A stretch of 40,942 nucleotides of DNA from Acidimicrobiales bacterium (GTDB lineage: Bacteria; Actinomycetota; Acidimicrobiia; Acidimicrobiales; Aldehydirespiratoraceae), in the NCBI GenBank assembly GCA_021604885.1, contig BQJV01000002.1, positions 1-40,942 of the forward strand, in the 5' to 3' direction. This document shows, one piece after another, positions 31,844 to 40,350 of the stretch. Within the stretch, counting starts at the first letter, position 1. Each line of letters opens with the position of its first letter. A program made the translations under genes and the position numbers. The notes beneath the pieces are model-generated. The model saw only the letters and a program-made list of their open reading frames with translations. It did no database searches and was not told the origin of the DNA.

Positions 31844-34156
31844 TTGACCATTTCCTGGGCGCTCATCTCCTTGACAGAGCTGATCGCCACCCTTGCGACG
31901 ACCGACGAAGGGGTCGACCTGGTCCATGGAATCGACCGGACGGCCGAGACCCTCGACGCCGAGATCGCCGTGATCTGCAGTCCGTCGTCCGTGGTCCACG
32001 CAAAGGGGTTCGGGCGGCACGACCTGCCCGTCAACGACCTGCTGAAGGTCGCTCATGGGACTGACCGGCTCGTCGAGTTTCCGGTGATCGGCGAGGTGAA
32101 CGTCGTCCGCACGGACCTCGACGGCACCGATGACGTCCTCGTGTTCGGGCGAACCGTCGACGAGTTCTCCGCGGACGAAGTCGCCTTCATCCGTGCCGTC
32201 GGCCGGGTGGTCGGACTCTCGGCTCGCATGCGGAGCTCGCTCGAGTCCGAACGTTCGGCCCGTCGTGACCTGCAACAGCGTGTCGACGACAACCGGCGCC
32301 TTGTCGGCCAACTCCGTGAACGGCAGGGCCTCCTCGACCGTCTCTTTCGCCTCCAGCGCTCCATCTCGCATCGTGCTCCCACGAAGGACGTGCTCGATGC
32401 CGTCACCGCCGGCGCCCTCGATCTGCTCGGTGTCGGCCGCGTGAATCTTCGGATCAGGGACAACGAGAACCCTTCCGACCTCATTGCCGTGTCGAGTCGC
32501 GGGTACGACTCCGACGACCTGGAGGCGGTCCGGGTCATGGACGTGAGCGAGGGTGTCGCCGGCCGCTGCATCCGAGAGGAGCGACTGGTCCTCGGCGACC
32601 CGGACGATCCCGACGACCCGGCGAAGCGCCGTCTCGGCGACGCCCACGCGATCATGTCGGCACCGGTGCACGTCAACGGCGAGGTGGTCGGCTGCCTCAC
32701 GGTCACGAGCCTCGTGGCCAGCCGCCGCTTCACGTCGCCGGAGCAGGAAGCGCTTCTCGCGCTCGCCGAACATGCGTCGCTCGCGCTGCAGGACGCTCGG
32801 GCAATCGACTCGATGCGCAGCGCACTCAACCGCGAACGGCACCGGGCTGAGCACGATCCGCTGACGGGGCTGCCGAATCGCAACACCATCCAGAATCATC
32901 TCGAGTCGCGCATCGGTGATGCCGACCAGACGCCGCTCACGGTCCTGTTCGTGGATCTGGACCACTTCAAGATCACGAACGACACGCTCGGCCACGCGTT
33001 TGGCGATCTCGTCCTGACGGCCGTCGCCGACCGGCTGCGGACGAGCGTCCGAGACAGCGATCTCGTCGGTCGCCTCGCCGGCGACGAGTTCGTCGTGGTG
33101 TGCGAGGGCCTGACCGAAGTCGGTGCGATCGAACTTGCCGAGCGCCTCCAGGCCGTGATCGGCCAGCCGGTCGCTGACGGTCAGACGGACCACGTCATCA
33201 CGGCGTCCGTCGGGATTGCGGGAGCGCTGACGTCGGACTCGGCCGAGCAGTTGATCGCCAACGCCGACCTCGCGATGTATCGCGCCAAACAGACGGGGCG
33301 CGCCCGAATCGAAGTCTTCGACCTCGCGTTCCGCAATCAGCTCGAGGAGCGCGTCGTCGTCGGTCGCGACCTCCGGCGGGCGCTCGATGAGGGGGAGTTC
33401 GTGGTGTTCCTCCAGCCGGTGGTTCGCCTGCCGGAACGCCGCGTGGTCGGGTTCGAGTCCCTTGCTCGGTGGCAGCATCCCGAGCGCGGTCTGGTTCCGC
33501 CGGACGCCTTCATCCCACTCGCCGAGGAGACGGGTCTCATCAGCGAGGTCGACCGGACAATGGTCGACCAGACTCTTCGTCTGCTGTCGGAGGCTCCCGT
33601 CAAACGGCCGATCGCCGTCAACCTCTCGGCGCGAACCTTCAACGATCCCTCGCTGGCCGCCTGGCTGAGCGAGCGGCTCGGCTTCTACGGCCTCGACGCC
33701 GGCCTGCTCGTCGTCGAGGTCACGGAGTCGCTCCTCATGGACGCCACCGGCGCGGCCGCCCGCCAGCTCGTGGCCATCCGCGATCTCGGTGTCGCGGTGA
33801 TGATCGACGACTTCGGCACCGGCTACTCGTCACTCGCCTATCTCCAGACGTTCGAGATCGACGGCGTGAAAATCGATCGCAGCTTCACGTCGTTGCTCGG
33901 CGAGGACGCCCGCGCCTCTGCGATCGTTGCCGCGGTGTTCCACATGGCCGAGGCCCTTGACCTCGCGGTCGTCGTCGAGGGGGTCGAGACCGACGAGCAG
34001 GTGGAGCACGTCATGGGCCTACGCGACCGGTCAGCTGACGTCGTGCTGCATGCGCAGGGATACCTCTTCGGCCGCCCCGAAGAGGGTGTCGGACGCCTGA
34101 CCGGGTTCGTCGAGGTGCCGATGTCGCCCAAGGCCACCGCCGGTAGCCTTGACTGA
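31844..34156 (+). CDS. GAF-GAF-GGDEF-EAL cyclic-di-GMP protein
   Basis: The 770-residue cytoplasmic protein has an N-terminal GAF-like region (about 10-125), a coiled coil (128-168), a clear GAF domain (170-318), a GGDEF domain (330-490) and an EAL domain (500-745). The cyclase motif reads AGDEF (412-416) with an RxxD inhibitory site (R403-D406). The EAL motif reads ESL (538-540) but the other catalytic residues are present (NLSA, EVTES, IDDFGTGYSSL, VKIDRSF, VEGVET). It may be bifunctional or lean towards one activity. It begins at TTG 31844, four bases after the FIST stop, so the two are cotranscribed and probably interact. Its stop abuts the MaoC start. The TTG start has no good ribosome site; TTG 31871 is an alternative. 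Confidence 0.87.
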   Translation: MTISWALISLTELIATLATTDEGVDLVHGIDRTAETLDAEIAVICSPSSVVHAKGFGRHDLPVNDLLKVAHGTDRLVEFPVIGEVNVVRTDLDGTDDVLVFGRTVDEFSADEVAFIRAVGRVVGLSARMRSSLESERSARRDLQQRVDDNRRLVGQLRERQGLLDRLFRLQRSISHRAPTKDVLDAVTAGALDLLGVGRVNLRIRDNENPSDLIAVSSRGYDSDDLEAVRVMDVSEGVAGRCIREERLVLGDPDDPDDPAKRRLGDAHAIMSAPVHVNGEVVGCLTVTSLVASRRFTSPEQEALLALAEHASLALQDARAIDSMRSALNRERHRAEHDPLTGLPNRNTIQNHLESRIGDADQTPLTVLFVDLDHFKITNDTLGHAFGDLVLTAVADRLRTSVRDSDLVGRLAGDEFVVVCEGLTEVGAIELAERLQAVIGQPVADGQTDHVITASVGIAGALTSDSAEQLIANADLAMYRAKQTGRARIEVFDLAFRNQLEERVVVGRDLRRALDEGEFVVFLQPVVRLPERRVVGFESLARWQHPERGLVPPDAFIPLAEETGLISEVDRTMVDQTLRLLSEAPVKRPIAVNLSARTFNDPSLAAWLSERLGFYGLDAGLLVVEVTESLLMDATGAAARQLVAIRDLGVAVMIDDFGTGYSSLAYLQTFEIDGVKIDRSFTSLLGEDARASAIVAAVFHMAEALDLAVVVEGVETDEQVEHVMGLRDRSADVVLHAQGYLFGRPEEGVGRLTGFVEVPMSPKATAGSLD

Positions 34157-34612
34157 ATGACAACGGTCTTCGCCTCTCCCGACGAACTGCTCCAGGCTGT
34201 CGGCCACGATCTCGGTCACAGCGAATGGATCGTGATCGAGCAGGACCGCATCGACCAGTTCGCCGAGGCGACCGGCGATCACCAGTGGATCCACGTCGAC
34301 CCCGAAGCCGCCGCAGACGGCCCGTTCGGTGCCACGATCGCCCACGGTTACCTCACGCTCGCGCTCACGAACCAGTTCCTGCCCGAGATCATGCGGGTCG
34401 ATGGCGCGTCCATGGGCGTGAACTACGGCACCAACAAAGTGCGCTTCCCGCAACCGGTCACGGTGGGAAGTCGCGTCCGAGCGGGAGCGACCGTCACCGA
34501 GGCCGAAGAGATCAACGGCGGCGTGCAAGTGGTCGTCACGATTACGGTGGAGATCGACGGGCAGGCCAAACCGGCCTGCGTGGTCGAGTCGGTCAGCCGA
34601 TTCCTCCGGTGA
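34157..34612 (+). CDS. MaoC-family (R)-specific enoyl-CoA hydratase
   Basis: The 151-residue hotdog protein carries the hydratase-2 motif FAEATGDHQWIHVD (about 35-48), with the catalytic aspartate and histidine, and PFGATIAHGYLTLAL after it. It ends with a VSRFLR strand. It hydrates trans-2-enoyl-CoA to (R)-3-hydroxyacyl-CoA, in fatty acid breakdown or polyhydroxyalkanoate supply. It starts with ATG directly after the stop of the GAF-GGDEF-EAL gene, so it may be translated by coupling, though its job is not signalling-related in any clear way. The methionine aminopeptidase gene follows 16 bp later. Confidence 0.88.
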   Translation: MTTVFASPDELLQAVGHDLGHSEWIVIEQDRIDQFAEATGDHQWIHVDPEAAADGPFGATIAHGYLTLALTNQFLPEIMRVDGASMGVNYGTNKVRFPQPVTVGSRVRAGATVTEAEEINGGVQVVVTITVEIDGQAKPACVVESVSRFLR

Positions 34613-34628
34613 ACCACAGGAGGCCGTG

Positions 34629-35573
34629 ATGGCAAAGCGCAAGCGTCGAAACGGACCGGTCAGCAAGGTCGCCCCTTCGCTCCCGCCGGTCACACGTGGG
34701 CTCCTCAGCCCGACCCGCCGCGTTCCGGCTGAGATCGAGCGCCCTCCCTACGCCGTCAGCGGCGAGCCCGGTCCTTCCGTCAGTTCCGTCACGCGCACGC
34801 CCGACGAGATCGCAGCGATGCGTCGCACCGGCGCGGCGGCCGCCGAGATCCTGCTTCGGGCAGGGGACATCGTTCGACCCGGGACCACCACGGATGAGAT
34901 CGATCGTCTCGTCCACGACCTCAGCATCGAGGCAGGCGGCTACCCCAGTCCGCTCAACTATCGCGGGTTCAAGAAGTCGGTCTGCACCTCGGTCAACGAG
35001 GTGATCTGCCACGGCGTGCCGGACTCTCGACCGCTCGCCGACGGCGACATCATCAACATCGACGTCACCCTTTTTCGCGACGGCGTCCACGGCGACACTT
35101 CGGCGATGTTCTTCGTCGGCGATGTCGATGCGGAGTCCCGTCGTCTCGTCGAGGTCACGCTCGAGTCGTTGATGCTGGCGATCGCCGCGGTCACGCCCGG
35201 CGGTCCGGTCAGCGACATCGGCAAGGCGATCGAACGCCATGCCGCGAAGCATCGGTTCGGCGTTGTGCGGGAGTTCATCGGCCACGGTGTCGGCACGGAG
35301 TTCCACACCAACCTCCAGATTCCCCACTACTACGACCGTCGCCTGACGACACCGCTCGAGACCGCCACGTCGTTCACGATCGAACCCATGCTCACGCTCG
35401 GTGCGCCCGATGCGGCGATCTGGGACGACGGCTGGACCGCCGTCACGATCGACGGCACCCGCACCGCCCAGTTCGAGCACACGCTGGTGATGGCGGAGAG
35501 CGGCGCCGAGCGCATGACGGTCACTCCGGCCGGCGAGTGCGCACACGACCGCCTGCCGGTCGCCGTCGTCTGA
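34629..35573 (+). CDS. map: Type I methionine aminopeptidase with N-terminal extension
   Basis: The 314-residue protein has the MetAP metal ligands in order: aspartate in IINIDVT, aspartate in HGDTSAMF, histidine in FIGHGVGTEFH, glutamate in TIEPMLTLG and glutamate in AQFEHT. It removes the initiator methionine from new proteins. An extension of about 55 residues precedes the domain and includes LSPTRRVPAEIERPPY, similar to the PxxP-rich leader of the mycobacterial MetAP1c, thought to touch the ribosome. ATG 34629 follows AGGAGG by six bases and is preferred to GTG 34626. It is read after the MaoC gene. Confidence 0.93.
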   Translation: MAKRKRRNGPVSKVAPSLPPVTRGLLSPTRRVPAEIERPPYAVSGEPGPSVSSVTRTPDEIAAMRRTGAAAAEILLRAGDIVRPGTTTDEIDRLVHDLSIEAGGYPSPLNYRGFKKSVCTSVNEVICHGVPDSRPLADGDIINIDVTLFRDGVHGDTSAMFFVGDVDAESRRLVEVTLESLMLAIAAVTPGGPVSDIGKAIERHAAKHRFGVVREFIGHGVGTEFHTNLQIPHYYDRRLTTPLETATSFTIEPMLTLGAPDAAIWDDGWTAVTIDGTRTAQFEHTLVMAESGAERMTVTPAGECAHDRLPVAVV

Positions 35574-35654
35574 TCGGGGCGCCCGCGCGACTTTCTCGTC
35601 TGCTCTAGCGTCGGGATGCGCGGGACATCCCCAGCTGGATCAGGAGAAGCGGCA

Positions 35655-36065
35655 ATGGCGAAGATCGAAACCATCGAGGGCATCGGCCCGAAGTTCCGCA
35701 AGGCGCTCGACAAGGCCGGCGTGCGCACCACGCAGGGCCTGCTGTCGGCGGGCGGCGACAAGAAGGGCCGCAAGGCGCTCGCCAAGGAGTCGGGCTGCAC
35801 CGAACACCAGATCCTGGAGTGGGTGAACCGTGCCGACCTGATGCGGGTCAAGGGCGTCGGCGAGGAGTACAGCGACCTACTGGAGAACTCCGGCGTCGAC
35901 ACGGTGAAGGAGCTGCGCACCCGCAAGCCCGCCAACCTCCACGCCAAGATGCTCGAGGTCAACACCGCCAAGAAGCGTCGACTGGTGCGGCGCCCGCCGT
36001 CGCTGTCCGAGGTCGAGCGCTGGGTGGCTCACGCCAAGAAGCTGAAGCCCGCAGTCAGCCACTGA
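35655..36065 (+). CDS. DUF4332 helix-hairpin-helix protein
   Basis: The 136-residue basic protein starts KIETIEGIGPKFRKALDKAGV, a helix-hairpin-helix, and has a second one at MRVKGVGEEYSDLLENSGVDTV near 58-79. This is the DUF4332 pattern. Such HhH units bind DNA or RNA backbones without sequence choice, but no function is established for the family. ATG 35655 has CAGGAGAAG nine bases upstream; an in-frame extension to 35616 is not homologous. The last 11 bases overlap the convergent RNB gene. Confidence 0.82.
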   Translation: MAKIETIEGIGPKFRKALDKAGVRTTQGLLSAGGDKKGRKALAKESGCTEHQILEWVNRADLMRVKGVGEEYSDLLENSGVDTVKELRTRKPANLHAKMLEVNTAKKRRLVRRPPSLSEVERWVAHAKKLKPAVSH

Positions 36066-37506
36066 CCACGGAGAAGCGCACGAGGCGCTGATCCGGGTCG
36101 GCCTCGTCGAGGCGCACGACCACCTCGGAACCCAATGCCAGCCCGTCTCCGGCGACCCGCGCGACCACGGCGGGATCTCGGAGCTGCACACGGCCGCGCC
36201 CACGATCATCAACGTCCGTCACAACCGCGTGGAACGTGTCACCGACCCGACGCGTGAGCACCATGGCTTCGACATAGTCGACGACGGCTCGTTCGAGCGT
36301 GCGATCGCGTTGGCTCGCGCCGCCCATCAACTTCGGCAGCTCGTCGAGCGCCTCGACGGCCCAGGCGGGTGGCGCCGCGTCCGCGCAGACGGCGACGATG
36401 ATCTCGTTCGCGAAGCGATCGCAGAGCCGCCGCAGCGGCGCGGTCACATGGGCGTAGGTCGACGCGATCGCCGAGTGCTGGGGATCCTCCGGGAGATCGT
36501 GGTTCGTGAAGGCGACGTAGCCGGCACCGCGTAGACCGCGGGCCGCCTGGCTCAGCAGCGCCGCGGTCGTCGGCGTGTCCGGGCGGAGCTCGCGGACCCG
36601 CTCGGCGTACCCGACGCCGTCAGCCCATTCGACGCCCAACGCACGGGCCGTCCGCCGGATCTGCCCGACGGTTCGCTGGTCGGGTTCGGGCAAGGTCCGC
36701 AGAAGCCCGACCCCAGCGTCGATCATGATGCGACTCGCCGCGATGCCGGTCAGGAGTGAGATCTGCGCGTTCCATTCCTCCACGACGAGGCTCTCGTCGT
36801 ACTCGAGCTCGAACGATCCGTCGTCGGCCGTGACGACCTCCTGCGCCGGAAGGGCGAGGCTCACGGCGCCGCGTTCGCGTTCGAGGGCCTGGCGCTGTTC
36901 ACCGATCGTGCGCAGGAGCGCCAGCGACGCGTCGGCGCGGCCCGACAGGATCTGATCCTGCGCTTCGCGATAGGTCAGCTGCGCTCGATTACGGACCAGT
37001 GCCCGCTCGAGCGTGGCGTCGACGATCTCGCCGCCGGCATCGAGATCGATCGTCCACAGCAGTGCTTGGCGCTCCTCGCCGGCGAGCAGGCTCCCGATGT
37101 CCTCGTTGATTCGCTCCGGATGCAACGACGTCCGTCGGTCCGGCGAGTAGAGCGTGACGCCACGCTGCCGCGCTTCGATGTCGATCGGGCCGCCCGGCGG
37201 GACCAGCGAGGCCACGTCGGCGATCGCGTAGAACACGCGATGGCCGCCGGGCCGCTCCTCGGCGGCGAACGCCTGGTCGAGATCCAGCGAACCCGGCGGA
37301 TCGATCGCTGCGAAGGGGATGTCGAGCGCGTCGCGAACGGCGGTCGGCGAGCCGGCCGGAATGGTCGGCCCGGTCGCCACCACGGCGTCGACCGCGGTCT
37401 CGACCTCCGCCGGAAACGATGCGGGGATGTCGAGCTGTTCTCGGATGCGGGCGAACCCCGCGAGCATCGTCGGATCGGGAGGGCAGCGAACCTGATGGCG
37501 TGGCAC
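36055..37506 (-). CDS. RNB-domain exoribonuclease (RNase II/R family)
   Basis: The 483-residue protein is an RNB catalytic domain with short flanks, shorter than full RNase R. The active-site segment reads AIDPPGSLDLDQAF near 68-81, which keeps three of the four metal-binding aspartates of RNase II (D201, D207, D209); the fourth (D210) is glutamine. The DLDQA form occurs in other actinobacterial RNB proteins, so it need not be inactive. RINEDIGSLLAGEERQAL near 132-149 and GYVAFTNHDLPEDPQHSAIAS...YAHVTAPLRR near 325-355 match conserved RNB blocks. It degrades RNA 3' to 5'. An S1-like C-terminal strand region is present (VTDVDDRGRGRVQL). The start is ATG 37506. Confidence 0.87.
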   Translation of the reverse strand: MPRHQVRCPPDPTMLAGFARIREQLDIPASFPAEVETAVDAVVATGPTIPAGSPTAVRDALDIPFAAIDPPGSLDLDQAFAAEERPGGHRVFYAIADVASLVPPGGPIDIEARQRGVTLYSPDRRTSLHPERINEDIGSLLAGEERQALLWTIDLDAGGEIVDATLERALVRNRAQLTYREAQDQILSGRADASLALLRTIGEQRQALERERGAVSLALPAQEVVTADDGSFELEYDESLVVEEWNAQISLLTGIAASRIMIDAGVGLLRTLPEPDQRTVGQIRRTARALGVEWADGVGYAERVRELRPDTPTTAALLSQAARGLRGAGYVAFTNHDLPEDPQHSAIASTYAHVTAPLRRLCDRFANEIIVAVCADAAPPAWAVEALDELPKLMGGASQRDRTLERAVVDYVEAMVLTRRVGDTFHAVVTDVDDRGRGRVQLRDPAVVARVAGDGLALGSEVVVRLDEADPDQRLVRFSVVSG

Positions 37507-37527
37507 GGCGCTGAACCTAGTGCGGTG

Positions 37528-39036
37528 TCAGTTGCGCGTTGCGTTGCCGGGGCGGGGGAGTTCAACCCAGATCTTTCCCGGGAGAATCGGGACCTCGGTG
37601 CCGAGCTCCGGCACGCGGTACACCGTCTGGTCGCCGATTTCGGCCCGACTCCAGTCGGCGCCGACGTTCACGCCGTCGGTCAGGATCCAGGCTCGTCCAT
37701 CGCCGATCGTCTGCGCTTCCGGCGACCGGGCATCGGCTCGTGACGGCTTGTAGTCCACGAACTGCACGACGACGGTCGTCGGGGACACCCGGACACCGTC
37801 GGCATCGACCGTCGGCTCGCCGTCCTGGCTCCGGTCCCACGAACTGCCGTTCCACTCGTAGTCGACGGTCGTCGATCCGTAGTCGATGTGGACGCTGTCC
37901 GTGCGGAACGTCTCACCGGGAATCGGATCACCGGCGCTCCGGAAGACGAACATCGGCGACGGCGTACCGGCGCCCTCGAGGTCCCGGCCGATCGACCAGA
38001 GATTAAACGTGTTGCTGAAGAGGTTGTGCGGAGCCCGGCGGCCCGTGTCTCGGTAATAGAGCTCGTCGAACGCCGACACGCCCACGTCCACGAGCGTGGA
38101 GCCCGCCAGCTCCGCGCGGGTTCCGCGGTTGCCGCCGGAGTTCGCGAACAAGGGGCCGTTGAGCTGCGCCAGCAGGTCGAGATCACCGGTGCGCATCGAG
38201 CGGATCGGTCCGACGACCTCGGCGCCCTGCGAGTGGAAGACGGCGGCGAGTCGGGTGAGGCCCCCCTCCACCTCCTCGACGAAGACGATGTCGGCCTGGT
38301 TGATGCCGGCCTGCGGTCGGGCGGCGGACACGTTGTCGATCTTGATCGCGAGGGCCGGGCGCGTCGGATCGTCGAACGTGCTGGTGCCGGTGAGGACGGC
38401 CTTCTGCTCGAGGGCCCGGAGGCGTTCGATGCGCTGCACGGTGTCGCTCAGCTCGGCAGCCAGCTCGCTGCGAAGCGCGCCGGCATCCACCCGCGCCTGT
38501 TCGACTTCCTCGAGCTCGGATTCCTTCGCAACGAGGGTCGCACGAGCCGTGCCGAGCTCGCCGGTGAGCTCGCCGATTCGGGTGTCGATCACCTCGAGCC
38601 GATCGACGGTGTCATCGATGACCGACTCGTAGAGGGCGCGCCGGCGGCTCGGCTCGTCATCGCCCTCGAGGGTGCGGACCTCGTTGAGTAGCTCATTCTG
38701 GCGGGGGTCACCTCGGGTGAACCCGATGATCGCGATCTCCACGCGTGTCGCCGCCGGTTCCTGACGGGTGAAAACCGTCCACTCGATCTCGTCGGCCACG
38801 AGCTCGACGAGCACCTCGTTCACGTCGACATCGTCCTCGAGATCCTCGATCTGCTCTGCGAGGTCCTCCAGCAGCGCATCCACCGTGCCGAGCTCGATGG
38901 TGAGTTCGTCACGGTGCTGTTCGAGCGAGGCGAGCTCGCCCGGGTCGTTCTGGGCGTTCGCCGGGGTGGAGGCCAGGAGCGCGGCAATGACGCACGTCGC
39001 GGTTGCGGCCAGGAGTGTTCGGTGATGTCGAAGCAT
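37528..39036 (-). CDS. Secreted DUF3048 (YerB-like) protein with coiled coil
   Basis: The 502-residue protein starts with a signal peptide (residues 1-29, ending ANA). A long charged coiled coil follows (about 35-225; LEQHRDELTIELGTVDALL, ESELEEVEQARVD). The C-terminal DUF3048 domain (about 235-495) shows ALAIKIDNVSAARPQAGINQADIVFVEEVEGG, GPIRSMRTGD and DPIPGETF. The family, seen in YerB-type lipoproteins, has no proven function; with its signal peptide it should be outside the membrane. ATG 39036 is used since the upstream frame lacks homology. It begins 16 bases after the cupin gene stop and ends 21 bp before the RNB start, so the cupin, this gene and the RNB gene may form an operon. Confidence 0.87.
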   Translation of the reverse strand: MLRHHRTLLAATATCVIAALLASTPANAQNDPGELASLEQHRDELTIELGTVDALLEDLAEQIEDLEDDVDVNEVLVELVADEIEWTVFTRQEPAATRVEIAIIGFTRGDPRQNELLNEVRTLEGDDEPSRRRALYESVIDDTVDRLEVIDTRIGELTGELGTARATLVAKESELEEVEQARVDAGALRSELAAELSDTVQRIERLRALEQKAVLTGTSTFDDPTRPALAIKIDNVSAARPQAGINQADIVFVEEVEGGLTRLAAVFHSQGAEVVGPIRSMRTGDLDLLAQLNGPLFANSGGNRGTRAELAGSTLVDVGVSAFDELYYRDTGRRAPHNLFSNTFNLWSIGRDLEGAGTPSPMFVFRSAGDPIPGETFRTDSVHIDYGSTTVDYEWNGSSWDRSQDGEPTVDADGVRVSPTTVVVQFVDYKPSRADARSPEAQTIGDGRAWILTDGVNVGADWSRAEIGDQTVYRVPELGTEVPILPGKIWVELPRPGNATRN

Positions 39037-39052
39037 GCGTCCCCGCGGTGAC

Positions 39053-39541
39053 TCAACCGCCCCGCGGCTCCACCGTACCGGCCGGACTCCAGTCCGGGGG
39101 CGCGAGCTCGAAGCCGTCGAAGTCGAAGCCCGGCGAAACCGTGCAACCGACCAGGGTCCACGAGCCGAGCGACGCCGCGGCCTGCCACTCGTGAGGCTCG
39201 ACGACGAGCTGCGGGCGGGCGCCGGCGGCGAGATCCGACCCGAGGATGCGCTCCTCGACCGAGTCGCCGCGGGCCGTGCGGAGCCGGATTGGTGCCCCCG
39301 CGTAGTGATGCCAGATCTCGGTGGCGTCGACGCGATGCCAGTGGCTCTCCTCGCCCGCCCGAAGGAGGAAGTAGATCGCCGTGCCGGAAGCCCGGTGCCC
39401 GTCGGCGGACGCGGCTCGCCAGGTCTCGGCGAAGCGACCGCCCTCCGGGTGGGGCTGGAGGTCGAGGAGGTCCACGATGTCGTCTGCGTCGAGGTCGGGT
39501 GCGTCGGCCACACGCAGATGCTGACAGGTAGCGTCAGGCAT
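39053..39541 (-). CDS. DUF985 cupin-fold protein
   Basis: The 162-residue protein has the DUF985 pattern: LDLQPHPEGGRFAETWR near 28-44, and TAIYFLLRAGEESHWHRVDATEIWHHYAGAP near 54-84 with clustered histidines that bind metal in cupins. A late VVEPHEWQAA and GCTVSPGFDFDGFEL end it. The family has a metal-binding beta-barrel but no agreed reaction. ATG 39541 or ATG 39547 (two codons earlier) can start it. This start overlaps that of the divergent gene at 39540, so the two cannot both have normal upstream leaders. It heads the minus-strand run to the DUF3048 and RNB genes. Confidence 0.83.
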   Translation of the reverse strand: MPDATCQHLRVADAPDLDADDIVDLLDLQPHPEGGRFAETWRAASADGHRASGTAIYFLLRAGEESHWHRVDATEIWHHYAGAPIRLRTARGDSVEERILGSDLAAGARPQLVVEPHEWQAAASLGSWTLVGCTVSPGFDFDGFELAPPDWSPAGTVEPRGG

Positions 39542-40034
39542 GGCCATGACCGTCGACGTCGTCGAATTCACCCGCTCGAACCCGACGCCGTTGGTGGTCC
39601 ACCTCGTCGAGCTCGCGGCGCGCGGCGATGGCGAAGGGTGGATCAACTTCGGTCCCGCGCTGTCGCCCGAGGAGTTCTCAGCGGTTCCGCACAAGTCCGG
39701 GTTGGGAAAGTGGTTCTCCGGCCGCGGCCCTGCCGTGCCCATGGCGACCTGGACGCCACCCCTCGATGGCGCACGCCCTCGTCCCGCACAGGTCGGGGTG
39801 CAGCACGGCACCGGGCCGAACGCGTTGGACCGGCTCGAGGAAGTGGGTTGTGCGCTTCCCGGCGGGTGGACCCGTCGGCAGGATCACGCGAAGCACGGCA
39901 TCGTCGCCGAGCTTCCGAACGCGGTGGACACGGCGGCCATGATCGAGTGGTTGATCTCGGCCATGGCGGCGTTGTCGCCGTTGATCTCGACCGGCGACCA
40001 GTGGCTCGCCGAGGTGCATTACCCGTCGGATTGA
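39540..40034 (+). CDS. Uncharacterised protein (alpha/beta, no family recognised)
   Basis: The 164-residue protein is not recognised. It begins MAMTVDVVEFTRSNPTPLVVHLVELAARG and ends with DQWLAEVHYPSD. No signal peptide, membrane helix or catalytic motif is evident. A HGTGPNALDRLEEVG stretch and a C-terminal helix suggest a compact soluble protein. Composition looks like normal coding for this genome. Its ATG shares bases with the cupin start on the other strand, so promoters must lie inside each other's coding regions or be leaderless. Confidence 0.6.
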   Translation: MAMTVDVVEFTRSNPTPLVVHLVELAARGDGEGWINFGPALSPEEFSAVPHKSGLGKWFSGRGPAVPMATWTPPLDGARPRPAQVGVQHGTGPNALDRLEEVGCALPGGWTRRQDHAKHGIVAELPNAVDTAAMIEWLISAMAALSPLISTGDQWLAEVHYPSD

Positions 40035-40082
40035 TTTCGCCCCGGATGTGCAGATTGCCCGGTGCGGGACCGGGCGATCGCT

Positions 40083-40328
40083 TCACGATTTCGTGTTGGG
40101 CTGGGGTGCCGTTCCGAGGATCTGACCCAGCGCTGCGACCTGGCGTCGGGTCAGCGGCTGCCGACCGATTCCGGTCACGAGCGACAGGCTCTCGGCGGAC
40201 CCCATTGTCCGCGTCGGTGCCATTCGTTCGTCTTTCGATTCAGCCGACCGTGATGCCGGCGTCCTCTCAACCGTCGGGTCGAGGACCGGGCGAGTTGAGG
40301 CGAATGGGTCGAGCGGCCAGGGCGCCAT
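40083..40328 (-). CDS. Small hypothetical protein
   Basis: An 81-residue reading frame on the minus strand follows the 137-residue gene by 22 bp. It starts MAPWPLDPFAST and ends QILGTAPQPNTKS. Codon third positions look coding in the second half (ESLSLVTGIGRQPLTRRQVAALGQ). A later start at MAPTRTMGS is possible. No family is recognised; it could also be chance. Outside it, 40035-40082 shows nothing. Confidence 0.35.
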   Translation of the reverse strand: MAPWPLDPFASTRPVLDPTVERTPASRSAESKDERMAPTRTMGSAESLSLVTGIGRQPLTRRQVAALGQILGTAPQPNTKS

Positions 40329-40350
40329 GTCGGCGACTGGACCGAATGAC

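Noticed and set aside
31871..31876. TTGACA resembling a -35 element inside the GAF-GGDEF-EAL gene
   Set aside because: It lies within coding DNA and no -10 element at the right distance was seen; the gene is already coupled to the FIST gene.
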